A stretch of 64,000 nucleotides of DNA from Dinoroseobacter sp013215265 (GCA_963691755.1 OY829366.1:2232001-2296000); one strand, 5' to 3'; counted from the first letter of the stretch, positions 52,572 to 62,119 are shown. Made by a program: numbers and translations. The notes: a model not told the origin generated them from the letters alone.

Positions 52572-54929
52572 ATGCTATTGGGTTTGGACGGCGTCGAGGT
52601 CGGCCTCATCATCGTATTCCTGGTGCTATTTGGCGCCATCATGACAGGGTTCCCGGTGGCATTTGCTATCGGTGGTGCCGCGGTCATTTCCTTCACGATC
52701 ATTGCTCTACTCGATGGGGGCGGTTTCCTGATCCATCAGGCGATCGATACTGGGTCTGCTGAATATGCAGCGCTTGTTGCCGAGGGCGTCGCGCGAGATG
52801 CGATATCTGTTTTCCGTTATCCGGATCTGCCGCGTATTGAGGAACATGTCTTCCCCGGCGGGTGGGAACAGGCGCTGAACCGGAATATTTCGTTCATCGT
52901 GAACCGGATTAATGAGCGAGTGATCGCCGGTCAGTCCATTGAAACACTGCTTGCCGTTTTGATGTTCGTTATGATGGGCATCACCTTGGAGCGCTCGAAA
53001 ATCGCAAACGACCTTCTGACGACGATGGCGCGTGTATTTGGTCCGCTTCCCGGCGGCTTGGCGGTTTCGATCGTTGTGGTTGGGGCGTTCCTGGCTGCCT
53101 CCACCGGGATTGTTGGGGCGACGGTTGTGACGATGGGTTTGCTTGCCCTGCCCACGATGCTTCGGAACAACTACTCGCCAGAGCTATCGACTGGTGTAAT
53201 CGCAGCCTCGGGCACTTTAGGACAAATCATCCCACCGTCGATCGTCATCGTTCTTCTGGGAACGCTGACAGGGGATATCTACTCTGCGGCTCAGGAAGAT
53301 CGCGCGAAGTTGGCGGGCTGTACGGACGCCTTGACCTACTTGGGCGAACCGGCAGTTGTATCTGTCGGTACGCTTTTCCAAGCAGCACTTTTGCCCGGTA
53401 TTTTGTTGGCAGGGCTCTATGCGGCTTACGCATTTGGGTATGCGCTGTTCAATCCAAGCAAAGCGCCGCCGGTGCAGGCTGATGTTGCCCTTGAGGGCGC
53501 GGTAATTACTCGAAATGAAGCGCTGATCTGGTTTCTTGGAGCGCCCGCCGCCATCATTGTTGCCGTGATCCTAGCCAGCAATGCTGACGTGATCGGAAGT
53601 CAAAGCGTTCTGGTGGACCGCTTTTCGCAGGAAGCAAATGCGCCGGAACTTCGGACAAACGTCTCTGAGCCTTGCGCCCAGTCTATGATCGAACTGCACG
53701 GGCAGGAAATGTGGGATCGGTCATTCACGCTTGCCGAAGAACAAGCCGCTGCAGGGATTTCCACGGAAACGCGAGAGCTGACAGACGAAGAATTTGAGCT
53801 GGCGGTGGCTGAACGTGTGGCAACGATTTCGCCGATAGGGTCGGGCACTGTCACGATGTTCGTCTTACTTGCGTTGATCCTGACCACTGCGCGGGGTATT
53901 GCCCCTGCGCTTGATCCTCAGCCGTTGTTGATTGGCGGGGTAGGGGTCATACTCGCTCTAATCGCAGATGCGTTGTTCATCAGTCCATTGGACTCGCCAA
54001 GCTGGACTTTCTTGATGCTTGGTATTCCATTTGGTTTGGCAATTTACGGGTGTCGAGAAGCCGCAAAACGATTGGCAGCGAACGAACTGATACGAGTTGT
54101 GTTTCCGCCACTCGTTCTGATCGTTGCGGTTCTCGGATCGATCCTTGGCGGGATCACCAATCCGACGCCAGCGGCTGGCCTTGGTGCATCCGGGGCGATC
54201 ATGCTTGCCGCGTATCGCCGCCTACAGGAAACGGGTCGGTCTGGAAGCATAGTCATCTTGGCAAGTTTTGCTGTGGTTATCATGATCCTGTTGGGTATCA
54301 ATTTTGACCTGCGTGCAGACCGCGACAGCGTGAGTTTCGGGGACTGGATTGCGATTATCGTCGCCAATCTTGCCTATCATGCCTCACTCTTTGGGTTGCT
54401 CTTCGCATGCTGGGTTTTGTTCCGAGACAAGATCTTGTCGCCAGTTGTGAGAGAAACCGCAAAAGTAACCAGCATGGTGTTTACCATTCTGATCGGGTCA
54501 CAGCTTTTGAACCTTGTGTTGATCTCATTTGGCGGCGAGCATTACATTCAGCAGTTCTTGCGCAGTTTTGACAACGAATTGGTTGTTTTCCTGATCGTTA
54601 TGCTTGTGCTGTTTATTCTGGGCTTCGTTCTCGATTTTCTGGAGATCATCTACATCGTGGTCCCCATCGTTGGCCCGGTTGTTTATGGCGGGACAATGGA
54701 CCCGGCGTGGGTCACGATTATGATTGCAATCAATCTGCAAACGTCGTTCCTGACACCTCCGTTTGGATTTGCCCTGTTTTATTTGAGAGGGGTTGCGCCA
54801 CGAGAGGTCACCACAGGGCACATTTATCGGGGTGTTCTACCATTCGTGTTGATCCAGGTGTTTGGGCTTCTATTACTGTTCGCATTCCCGCAAGTCGTTA
54901 CAATCGTGCCCAATCTTTTGGGGGGCTAG
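52572..54929 (+). CDS. TRAP transporter large membrane subunit (DctM, FcbT3 type)
   Basis: DctM is the sodium-coupled transport channel. At 785 residues it is well over the typical 425-440 of the family, due to extra soluble stretches (for example residues 60-115 and 345-425) and additional hydrophobic segments, as in the FcbT3 subgroup. Typical DctM sequence is seen in MTGFPVAFAIGGAAV at the start, STGIVGATVVTMGLLALPTMLRNNYSPELSTGVIAASGTLGQIIPPSIVIVLLG-like core in the middle, and TPPFGFALFYLRGVAP at the end. AGGAGACC precedes the ATG. Confidence 0.92.
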   Translation: MLLGLDGVEVGLIIVFLVLFGAIMTGFPVAFAIGGAAVISFTIIALLDGGGFLIHQAIDTGSAEYAALVAEGVARDAISVFRYPDLPRIEEHVFPGGWEQALNRNISFIVNRINERVIAGQSIETLLAVLMFVMMGITLERSKIANDLLTTMARVFGPLPGGLAVSIVVVGAFLAASTGIVGATVVTMGLLALPTMLRNNYSPELSTGVIAASGTLGQIIPPSIVIVLLGTLTGDIYSAAQEDRAKLAGCTDALTYLGEPAVVSVGTLFQAALLPGILLAGLYAAYAFGYALFNPSKAPPVQADVALEGAVITRNEALIWFLGAPAAIIVAVILASNADVIGSQSVLVDRFSQEANAPELRTNVSEPCAQSMIELHGQEMWDRSFTLAEEQAAAGISTETRELTDEEFELAVAERVATISPIGSGTVTMFVLLALILTTARGIAPALDPQPLLIGGVGVILALIADALFISPLDSPSWTFLMLGIPFGLAIYGCREAAKRLAANELIRVVFPPLVLIVAVLGSILGGITNPTPAAGLGASGAIMLAAYRRLQETGRSGSIVILASFAVVIMILLGINFDLRADRDSVSFGDWIAIIVANLAYHASLFGLLFACWVLFRDKILSPVVRETAKVTSMVFTILIGSQLLNLVLISFGGEHYIQQFLRSFDNELVVFLIVMLVLFILGFVLDFLEIIYIVVPIVGPVVYGGTMDPAWVTIMIAINLQTSFLTPPFGFALFYLRGVAPREVTTGHIYRGVLPFVLIQVFGLLLLFAFPQVVTIVPNLLGG

Positions 54930-54940
54930 CGGGATTCCGC

Positions 54941-54977
54941 GGGAAAGCTGAGTCAAGATAAAGTAATCAGCTTTCCC
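54941..54977 (+). terminator. Hairpin after the TRAP operon
   Basis: An 11-bp perfect stem (GGGAAAGCTGA at 54941-54951 with TCAGCTTTCCC at 54967-54977) with a 15-nt loop follows the dctM stop by 11 bp. It is followed by C residues and not T, so it may stabilise a 3' end instead of terminating by itself. Confidence 0.5.
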
Positions 54978-55020
54978 CCCTTGTGTTGCTTAGGAAACTC
55001 ACCTTATTATCAAAACCATT

Positions 55021-55064
55021 GGACGATACGTAATTATTCGTCCGATTTTCACAGGTTTACCTGT
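55021..55064 (+). other. Dyads in the rne upstream region
   Basis: The 415-bp gap before rne holds no gene I can support. It has a hairpin GGACGA-N11-TCGTCC (55021-55043), a 14-nt dyad ACAGGT-TT-ACCTGT (55051-55064) and a tandem 10-bp repeat GAAACGCGAT/GAAACGCGAC (55185-55204). RNase E genes often have long autoregulatory 5' leaders, which would fit, but no conserved leader element is recognised. Confidence 0.35.
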
Positions 55065-55344
55065 TCTACTTGACCCCCGGCGCAGCCGTTTCGGTTTGAA
55101 GAACAGATGACGGGGTTCCACGAACCCGAATTTTCCCTCGCAATATCTTGTGAGGGCCGCAAGGCGCCTAAGTGCGTCGGAGACGAAACGCGATGAAACG
55201 CGACGGAGCAGTGCAGAAACAGGAGCCAAGCGCATTTCGCGCGGCACTGGCGCACGTCATCCCGCCATCGCCCCAATCACAGCCACCCGGAATAGGCCAG
55301 CGATCTAGAGTCGCCCGCGTTCTGCTGCGCTGCACAGAGACAAC

Positions 55345-58290
55345 ATGGCTAAGAAAATGCTTATCGACGCCACCCACGCGGAAGAAACCCGCGTTGTGGT
55401 GGTGGATGGAAACAAGGTCGAAGAATTTGATTTTGAATCCGTAAACAAAAGGCAACTTGCAGGAAATATATATCTGGCAAAAGTAACGCGGGTTGAACCC
55501 TCGTTGCAGGCTGCATTTGTTGACTATGGCGGGAATCGTCATGGCTTCCTGGCGTTCTCGGAAATTCACCCTGACTATTACCAGATTCCAGTCGCCGATC
55601 GCGAGGCGCTGATTGCCGAAGAGCGCGCCTATGCAAAATCCTTAGAGGATGATGCAGACGAAAAACCTGCGCCGAAAAAGCGTCGGTCACGTCGGAAGAA
55701 GCCCGAAGTTCAGGATGAAGCGCCTACAGAGACTGAAGCGGTCGAAGGAAATGAAACCGCAGTAGACACAACCGAGGCTTCCGCTGTGGTTGACGTCGCG
55801 GAGGAAGTTGACGGAACCGAGGGCACCGAGACTTCAGCAGAGGAGCCGCTTGCAGAAGAGGCTAAGACGCCAGCGGGTGAAACCGCTGAAGTTTCTGAAG
55901 CTGAGGCTGACCCTGTTCAAGCTTCTGTCGAGGATGAAAAAGAACCAGCCGGAGAAACCACGTCTTCGGATGTGGAAGCACCTGATGCAGATGACTCCGA
56001 AGATAATGTCAAGCCTCAGGCGATGTCGATCGAAGGGGAAGATCCCGTCGTTAGCAAAAGTCTGGAAGAGGATGCTGAGCCCATTGAGAGCGGGCCATCT
56101 CTTGAAGTCGAGACTGAAATAAAAGACGTGGCTTCAGAAGCAGAAGCAGAAGCAGAAGCAGAAGCAGAAGAAGTCGAAGTGTCAGCAGAGGTTTCCTCGG
56201 ATGAGGACGACGATGGAGCACCTGAGACAGTCGATGTCGAAGCGACAGCCGCTGAGGACGTAGAACAGGTAGAGGGCTTGGCACCCTCGGAAAATGAAGA
56301 CGAGTCCGACGATGAGATTTCGGACGTCGAAAAGGACGACGAGGTTGATGAGGACATCCGTCCGGCGCGCAAACCGCGCCCGCGTCGTTATAAAATTCAA
56401 GAAGTTATCAAAGTTCGTCAGATCCTTTTGGTTCAAGTCGTAAAAGAAGAACGCGGCAACAAGGGCGCAGCTTTGACGACGTACCTGTCGCTAGCCGGCA
56501 GGTACTGCGTCTTGATGCCAAATACGGCGCGCGGTGGCGGCATTAGCCGAAAAATTACGAATGCGTCTGACCGGAAGAAGCTCAAGGAAATTGCCAATTC
56601 CATCGAGGTGCCAGATGGCGCGGGATTAATTGTCCGCACTGCTGGAGCGCAGCGCACCAAAGCAGAGATCAAACGCGATTACGAATACTTGCAGCGTCTA
56701 TGGGAACAGATCCGCGACCTGACGCTTAAGTCGGTTGCGCCGGCGCAGATTTACGAAGAAGGCAATCTGATCAAACGATCCATCCGCGATCTCTACAACA
56801 AAGAGATCGATGAAGTCATGGTAGAGGGCGAGGAGGGCTATCGTACCGCAAAAGACTTCATGAAGATGCTGATGCCGAGCCACGCAAAGAACGTGAAGCT
56901 GCATCAGGATGGGCAACCGCTGTTTGCAAAATATCAGGTTGAAAGCTATCTGGCCGGAATGTTCAACCCGACGGTACAGTTGAAGTCGGGCGGATATATC
57001 GTCATCGGCATTACCGAAGCGTTGGTTGCGATCGACGTCAACTCGGGCCGGGCGACCAAGGAAGGCTCTATCGAGGACACCGCGATCAAAACAAACCTGG
57101 AAGCGGCTGAAGAAGTTGCGCGTCAACTTCGTCTTCGTGACCTTGCCGGTCTTATCGTTATCGATTTCATCGACATGGACGAGCGTAAGAATAACACCGC
57201 CGTCGAGAAGCGTTTCAAGGATCGGTTGAAATCGGATCGCGCTCGTATTCAGGTAGGGCGTATTTCGGGTTTTGGACTTTTGGAGATGTCCCGGCAACGC
57301 CTACGGCCAGGCATGTTGGAGGCTACAACACAGCCTTGCCCTGCGTGTCATGGAACAGGGCTTATTCGGTCAGACGACTCGATTGGTCTGATGATTATTC
57401 GTCAGCTGGAAGAAGAGGGCACGCGCCGTCGCTCGCGCGAAGTACTTCTGAAAGCACCGGTTGCGGTGATCAACTTCCTGGTGAACACCAAGCGCGAACA
57501 TATCGCCGATATCGAAAGCCGGTTTGGCATGTCGATCCGGCTCGAAGCAGATCCGCATCTAGTTGCACCCGATTTCTCGATTGAGAAGTTCAAGACTGCA
57601 ACCCGTGTCGTCAAAGAAGTGCCGCGCTCGGTGATCTCGATTGACACTGAAGCACCAGAAGAAGCGGAGGACGCAGAAGATATCGAGGCGCAGGTCGAGG
57701 AAACCGCAACCGATGAGACGGATGCGAAACCGAAGCGCAAGCGCCGCCGGCGCCGTCGCCGGAAAACAGGTGACTCAGAAAATGGCGAGGCAGCGGCGGT
57801 TACCGCAGCAGAAACTGATGTTGCAACAGATACAGAGGCAACAGAGACAACCGATGTCGAAGCAGAGGCAAGTTCTGCTGACGCAACCGATGAAGAGGAA
57901 AAGCCAAAACGGAAGCGTCGGTCCCGTCGCGGCGGGCGCGGTCGGAGGAAGAGCACGGACGCTGCGGAGCCAGATGCAACAAGTCATTCGGCGGCCGATG
58001 CCGATGCTTCAAACAGCTCCTCGGAAGAGACGTCGGACACGAATGGGAAAGACGCTGCAACTGCTCACGTAGAACAGCCGATCGAAGTGACGACAGCTGA
58101 TGCTGATCGCGGTTCTAAACCTCAGTCAGACGTGAAATCAAATGGGTCTGCAGATAAAGCGAATTCCGCGCCCTCCGCACCGAAGCCCAAAAAGCCAAAA
58201 GAGGCTGAACTTGTTGCAGAAGTCAGTGCCGTTGCAGAACCTGATCAACCGCCAAAACCGAAACGGCGTGGATGGTGGTCACGCGGATAG
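55345..58290 (+). CDS. rne: Ribonuclease E
   Basis: RNase E starts mRNA decay and processes rRNA and tRNA. The 981-residue enzyme starts MAKKMLIDATHAEETRVVVVDG, followed by the S1 domain, which is split by an acidic, low-complexity insertion of about 240 residues (about 90-335). The catalytic DNase I-like domain has VAIDVNSGRATKEGSIEDTA and the metal aspartates in LIVIDFIDMDERKN, and the zinc link CPACHGTG. The C-terminal tail is acidic with two Arg-rich RNA-binding segments (KRKRRRRRRRK and RRSRRGGRGRRK). Weak ribosome binding site; long upstream region. Confidence 0.96.
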   Translation: MAKKMLIDATHAEETRVVVVDGNKVEEFDFESVNKRQLAGNIYLAKVTRVEPSLQAAFVDYGGNRHGFLAFSEIHPDYYQIPVADREALIAEERAYAKSLEDDADEKPAPKKRRSRRKKPEVQDEAPTETEAVEGNETAVDTTEASAVVDVAEEVDGTEGTETSAEEPLAEEAKTPAGETAEVSEAEADPVQASVEDEKEPAGETTSSDVEAPDADDSEDNVKPQAMSIEGEDPVVSKSLEEDAEPIESGPSLEVETEIKDVASEAEAEAEAEAEEVEVSAEVSSDEDDDGAPETVDVEATAAEDVEQVEGLAPSENEDESDDEISDVEKDDEVDEDIRPARKPRPRRYKIQEVIKVRQILLVQVVKEERGNKGAALTTYLSLAGRYCVLMPNTARGGGISRKITNASDRKKLKEIANSIEVPDGAGLIVRTAGAQRTKAEIKRDYEYLQRLWEQIRDLTLKSVAPAQIYEEGNLIKRSIRDLYNKEIDEVMVEGEEGYRTAKDFMKMLMPSHAKNVKLHQDGQPLFAKYQVESYLAGMFNPTVQLKSGGYIVIGITEALVAIDVNSGRATKEGSIEDTAIKTNLEAAEEVARQLRLRDLAGLIVIDFIDMDERKNNTAVEKRFKDRLKSDRARIQVGRISGFGLLEMSRQRLRPGMLEATTQPCPACHGTGLIRSDDSIGLMIIRQLEEEGTRRRSREVLLKAPVAVINFLVNTKREHIADIESRFGMSIRLEADPHLVAPDFSIEKFKTATRVVKEVPRSVISIDTEAPEEAEDAEDIEAQVEETATDETDAKPKRKRRRRRRRKTGDSENGEAAAVTAAETDVATDTEATETTDVEAEASSADATDEEEKPKRKRRSRRGGRGRRKSTDAAEPDATSHSAADADASNSSSEETSDTNGKDAATAHVEQPIEVTTADADRGSKPQSDVKSNGSADKANSAPSAPKPKKPKEAELVAEVSAVAEPDQPPKPKRRGWWSRG
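56135..56170 (+). repeat. Hexanucleotide repeat within rne
   Basis: Six perfect copies of CAGAAG encode alternating Glu-Ala in the acidic insertion of RNase E. Copy-number change would keep the frame. Confidence 0.9.
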
Positions 58291-58297
58291 TGGAAGG

Positions 58298-58325
58298 AGC
58301 CCGGACACAGTGCCGGGCTTTTTCA
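58298..58325 (+). terminator. Intrinsic terminator after rne
   Basis: AGCCCGG (58298-58304) pairs with CCGGGCT (58313-58319) over an 8-nt loop, followed by TTTTTC. It is 7 bp after the rne stop. Confidence 0.85.
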
Positions 58326-58334
58326 TTTTTAAAG

Positions 58335-58559
58335 CTATCGTTTTTCTATGGTGTAGAGCACTGCATCGCCATCTTCTCGGCTTTCGACCAATTTGTGCCC
58401 GGCCTCCATGCAAAAATGCGGAACGTCGATCAGTGCTGCTGGATCTGTGGCATGCATAATCAAACGATCGCCGCGCTCTAGTTTCTGGAGACGCTTTCGT
58501 GCTTTCAATACGGGCAGCGGACATAACAACCCGCGCGCATCCAACGTAAATTCGGTCAT
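58335..58559 (-). CDS. TusA/YeeD-type sulfurtransferase
   Basis: The 74-residue SirA/TusA-fold protein has the signature Cys in LDARGLLCPLPVLKARKRL (C13) and the typical end of the fold. Such proteins relay persulfide sulfur for tRNA thiolation or molybdenum cofactor sulfuration. Which role applies is unclear, although molybdopterin genes are encoded elsewhere in this window. The gene converges on rne and is divergent from ccdA. Confidence 0.88.
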   Translation of the reverse strand: MTEFTLDARGLLCPLPVLKARKRLQKLERGDRLIMHATDPAALIDVPHFCMEAGHKLVESREDGDAVLYTIEKR

Positions 58560-58652
58560 AAAGGATAGCTATCACGTGTGACTTATGAATGACCACGCCA
58601 ATGTGACGGTGTGGCAGGTGACGAAATGCTCAGCTCCGCGTATGTGTAGAGG

Positions 58653-59414
58653 ATGTTTGGAATAGACCTAATCGATGCATCATTGTTGCCAGCTCTGGTG
58701 GTTGCGCTGGTTGCGGGTTTGCTGAGTTTTCTTAGCCCTTGCGTGTTGCCAATCGTGCCACCCTATTTGGCGTATATGTCGGGTGTTTCGATGGGCGAGA
58801 TCACCAACGATCGCGTGGACCCGCACGCCCGACGCAAGGCCTTGCTTGCGGCGACGTCATTTGTGCTCGGGCTTTCTACTGTCTTTTTATTCTTGGGTTT
58901 CACGGCGTCGGTCTTTGGGCGGTTCTTTTTGACCAACCAGGAACTTTTCGCGCGGATCGCAGGCGTCGTTATTGTCGTGTTCGGACTGCATTTTCTGGGA
59001 GTGTTCCGAATTCCGATTCTGGATCGTGAGGCGCGCATTGATACAGGGGATCAGGGCGGGTCTTCGTTCGGGGCTTACATTTTGGGTCTGGCCTTTGCGT
59101 TAGGATGGACGCCTTGTATCGGACCACAACTTGGGACGATCCTCTCGCTGGCAGCTTCTGAAGCAAATGTAGCCAAGGGAACTTTTCTTTTAGGCGTCTA
59201 TGCAATCGGCATGGGACTTCCGTTTATCTTTTTTGCACTTTTCTTGGAACGTTCCATGGGACTGATGCGCCGGATGAAGCGACATATGAGACTTATAGAG
59301 CGCGCAATGGGGGCTTTGCTGGTTTTTGTAGGGATCATGATGGTCACCGGTGCCTTCACAGCATTTAGCTGGTGGCTGCTCGAGACTTTCCCCGCGCTTG
59401 CCTTGCTAGGCTAA
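58653..59414 (+). CDS. ccdA: Cytochrome c biogenesis protein CcdA
   Basis: CcdA passes electrons across the inner membrane from thioredoxin to periplasmic thiol proteins for cytochrome c maturation. The 253-residue protein has six hydrophobic helices with the two redox cysteines in LSFLSPCVLPIVPPYLAYMSG and GWTPCIGPQLGTIL. GAGG precedes the ATG at 58653. It is divergent from the TusA-like gene. Confidence 0.94.
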   Translation: MFGIDLIDASLLPALVVALVAGLLSFLSPCVLPIVPPYLAYMSGVSMGEITNDRVDPHARRKALLAATSFVLGLSTVFLFLGFTASVFGRFFLTNQELFARIAGVVIVVFGLHFLGVFRIPILDREARIDTGDQGGSSFGAYILGLAFALGWTPCIGPQLGTILSLAASEANVAKGTFLLGVYAIGMGLPFIFFALFLERSMGLMRRMKRHMRLIERAMGALLVFVGIMMVTGAFTAFSWWLLETFPALALLG

Positions 59415-59474
59415 TCCTTACTTTCGTCAAAAACATCCTGTACAGTATTCGTAACACTGGCGGAGACCGGGGTT

Positions 59475-60713
59475 GTGAGCAGGATCGAAAGCAAAAAACC
59501 GCAAAACGTTGTGACGCGTCGGCGAGTGTTCTACTTGCCGGGATATGACCCGTTCCATCCGCGCAGATACCGCGAGCTATACCGCAAAGAGAGTTTACAG
59601 CAGGCCGAGATCTCAGGGTATGAGATCTCGATTTCTCCGCGGCGCGGCGAAGGATCTTATGGCTGGCTCGTAGAGAGCACACAAGACGGTTTGCACACTA
59701 GCACTGAGATTCAGGTGCTCGTATGGCAAGACATTGTAAAAGTATCAATGGATCAAGGGATTGCTGGTACCTACGCGCAGTTGGCGCGAACTGCCTGGGT
59801 CTATATTGGCTCCGGTGCGCTGTGGCGGTTGATGCGCTTGCGCAAAGGACCGATGATTGCCGCGCTCTACCCAGTTGTATTCCTTTTGGGCCAACTCGCG
59901 ATTGCATTGCTAATCGGATTTGGCCTGTATCAGGCGCTGACCCAGTGGATTCCTGAATATATGACAATGCGTCTGGTATTCGGTCTGGCCTCAATTGGCG
60001 TCATTGTAAGTGTGTTGAAAGTATTTCAACGCTATGATGCCAAGGTATTCGCCTACTATCTGATGCACGACTATGCGTTTTCGGCACAATCCAAAGGCCG
60101 GAATCCTACCGAGCTTGAAGACCGAATGAGGGGCTTTGCAAAACAGATTGAAGATGCGCTTCGAAGTGATGTCGATGAGGTTTTGATCGTGGGCCATTCA
60201 TCCGGCGCCCACCTTGGCGTATCTATTCTTGCAGACTTGGTTCGCGCTGGTTGTTTGACAAATAGGACGCCCACACTTTCGTTTCTATCGCTTGGTCAAG
60301 TCGTTCCTATGGTATCGTTTCTTCCAGATGCTGCTCGCTTAAGGGCCGATTTGCGCCTCATGGGAAAACAGAAAGAAATACAATGGGTTGATGTGACCGC
60401 GCCAGGTGACGGTTGCGCTTTCGCATTATGTGACCCGGTTGCCGTAAGTGGAATGACCGATGCTGAGACAACCAAGCCCCTGGTGATTTCGGCTGCGTTT
60501 ACGCAAACGTTGAGTGCTGATCGGTGGAAAGCTCTACGATGGCGGTTTTTTCGCCTGCATTTTCAATATCTTTGCGCCTTCGATAACGTGGGAGATTATG
60601 ACTATTTTCGGATTACAGCAGGGCCATTAACCTTGGGTCAGAGATTTAAAGATCGATCGCCCTCCCCAAGTCGCAAGCTTGACGCTGTAAACCGCTATGT
60701 GAGTGAAGCCTAG
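59475..60713 (+). CDS. Membrane alpha/beta-hydrolase-like protein of unknown function
   Basis: I do not recognise a characterised family. The 412-residue protein has a short basic N terminus with FYLPGYDP near residue 19 (an oxyanion-loop-like strand end), two hydrophobic segments (about 126-150 and 164-184), and a nucleophile-elbow-like GHSSGAHLGV with S242. These fit an alpha/beta-hydrolase interrupted by two membrane helices. A C-terminal Asp/His partner cannot be fixed by eye; HFQYLCAFDNVGDYDYFR is a candidate. GTG at 59475 follows GGAG. Its TAG stop overlaps the GTG of the P450 gene, so the two proteins are probably made together. Confidence 0.75.
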   Translation: MSRIESKKPQNVVTRRRVFYLPGYDPFHPRRYRELYRKESLQQAEISGYEISISPRRGEGSYGWLVESTQDGLHTSTEIQVLVWQDIVKVSMDQGIAGTYAQLARTAWVYIGSGALWRLMRLRKGPMIAALYPVVFLLGQLAIALLIGFGLYQALTQWIPEYMTMRLVFGLASIGVIVSVLKVFQRYDAKVFAYYLMHDYAFSAQSKGRNPTELEDRMRGFAKQIEDALRSDVDEVLIVGHSSGAHLGVSILADLVRAGCLTNRTPTLSFLSLGQVVPMVSFLPDAARLRADLRLMGKQKEIQWVDVTAPGDGCAFALCDPVAVSGMTDAETTKPLVISAAFTQTLSADRWKALRWRFFRLHFQYLCAFDNVGDYDYFRITAGPLTLGQRFKDRSPSPSRKLDAVNRYVSEA

Positions 60714-62086
60714 TGAGGCCCCCGAAGCCAAAACCAAGACAGGACAGGGTGTCCATTATTCGATACATCAGATTGTTTCGAAGGGATATTTTATCAGCTC
60801 AGCCTCAGAGACTGTATCGCGCCTGGATGGCGGAGTTTAAAACACCATTTTTCCGATCCTATCTGGTTAACCAGCCAAGTCTTATTGATGAAGTTCTAAG
60901 GAAACGGCCTGAAGATTTTCCGAAATCAGATCGTGTGGGGGAGGGGCTGCGCCCGCTGCTCGAAAACTCGGTGTTTCTTACCAATGGGGCAACTTGGGAG
61001 CGACAACGACGTATTATTGATCCTGCTTTCGAAGGAGGCAGGCTGAAGGAAATTTTTCCGGCTATGGTCGAGGCGGCTGATGCTGCTGTTGGCCGATTGG
61101 GTCGATTGCCAAGCACTGAACCTATTGAGATTGAAGAGATTACGAGCCACGCAGCAGCTGATGTAATATTCCGAACATTGTTTTCGGTGCCAATTGATAA
61201 GGATATCGCAGCCCGTGTTTTTTCTGAATTTCGAACCTATCAGCGCACGCAACCGATCCTAAATCTAGCAGCCTTTGTTCCACTCCCAAAATGGATGCCG
61301 AGACTGCGAAAAATCAAGACAAAGCAAACCGCAAACCAAATCCGTCGGCTGATAACGTCTATGACAGATGCACGGCAGGTTGAGATTGCTGCCGGAAATG
61401 CGCCAAATGATCTTGCAACAAAAATTATGACCACTCCAGATCCTGAAACCGGAGAGATTTTCTCAACGCGGGAGATGGTCGACCAGGTCGCAATTTTCTT
61501 TCTTGCAGGACACGAGACGAGCGCCTCTGCGCTGGCGTGGTGTCTATTTCTCTTGGCTTCAGATCAAGCTACGCAGAAAAAGGTGTTCGCAGAAATCGAA
61601 ACCGTAAATATGACGGATTTCACATTTTCAATGTTGTCGCAGTTGCCAATAACACGCGATGTATTCCGCGAGGCGTTGCGATTGTATCCGCCCGTTCCGA
61701 TGATGGTTCGGGAAACCACGCAACCAGAACAGTTCCGAAATCGGTCTTTGCCAAAAAATGCACAAGTGGTCATTTCGCCATGGCATGTTCATCGACATGA
61801 AAGATTTTGGAAGAGACCTGATGATTTCGACCCTATGCGTTGGCAGACGGAGGAAGGGAAGAATTCAGCGCGAGAGGCTTATCTTCCTTTTTCGGCAGGC
61901 AGACGTGTTTGCACTGGTGCCGGTTTCGCGATGGCTGAGGGTGTTCTTCTTCTTGCCAAGCTAATTAATAAGTTTGAGTTTCAAACTGATCCTTCAAGGA
62001 CGCCTGTCCCAGAAGCACATTTGACTGTGCGATCACGCGATGGAATATGGCTACGGGTAAAGCCTAGGCGCAGCTCGAATAAGTGA
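60713..62086 (+). CDS. Cytochrome P450
   Basis: The 457-residue monooxygenase has the I-helix oxygen-binding motif AGHETSASALAW, the ExxR motif in FREALRLYPPVPM, and the heme loop PFSAGRRVCTGAGFAMAE with Cys400 as the iron ligand. Lack of an N-terminal membrane helix suggests a soluble class I enzyme, although sequence style (LYPPVPMMVRET) is closer to CYP4/CYP102-like fatty acid hydroxylases. No ferredoxin or reductase is adjacent. The GTG start overlaps the hydrolase-like gene's stop (TAGTG). It converges on the RHH gene. Confidence 0.93.
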   Translation: MRPPKPKPRQDRVSIIRYIRLFRRDILSAQPQRLYRAWMAEFKTPFFRSYLVNQPSLIDEVLRKRPEDFPKSDRVGEGLRPLLENSVFLTNGATWERQRRIIDPAFEGGRLKEIFPAMVEAADAAVGRLGRLPSTEPIEIEEITSHAAADVIFRTLFSVPIDKDIAARVFSEFRTYQRTQPILNLAAFVPLPKWMPRLRKIKTKQTANQIRRLITSMTDARQVEIAAGNAPNDLATKIMTTPDPETGEIFSTREMVDQVAIFFLAGHETSASALAWCLFLLASDQATQKKVFAEIETVNMTDFTFSMLSQLPITRDVFREALRLYPPVPMMVRETTQPEQFRNRSLPKNAQVVISPWHVHRHERFWKRPDDFDPMRWQTEEGKNSAREAYLPFSAGRRVCTGAGFAMAEGVLLLAKLINKFEFQTDPSRTPVPEAHLTVRSRDGIWLRVKPRRSSNK

Positions 62087-62119
62087 TCGCCTGTACAGTT
62101 TTTGAGCTAGCGACCCGTA

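Noticed and set aside
54999..55247. 82-codon minus-strand frame in the rne upstream region
   Set aside because: Basic, low-complexity product without a family or ribosome binding site; more likely untranslated leader DNA.
56135..56170. Short repeats as a CRISPR array
   Set aside because: Hexamer repeats without spacers inside an open reading frame; no cas genes are present.
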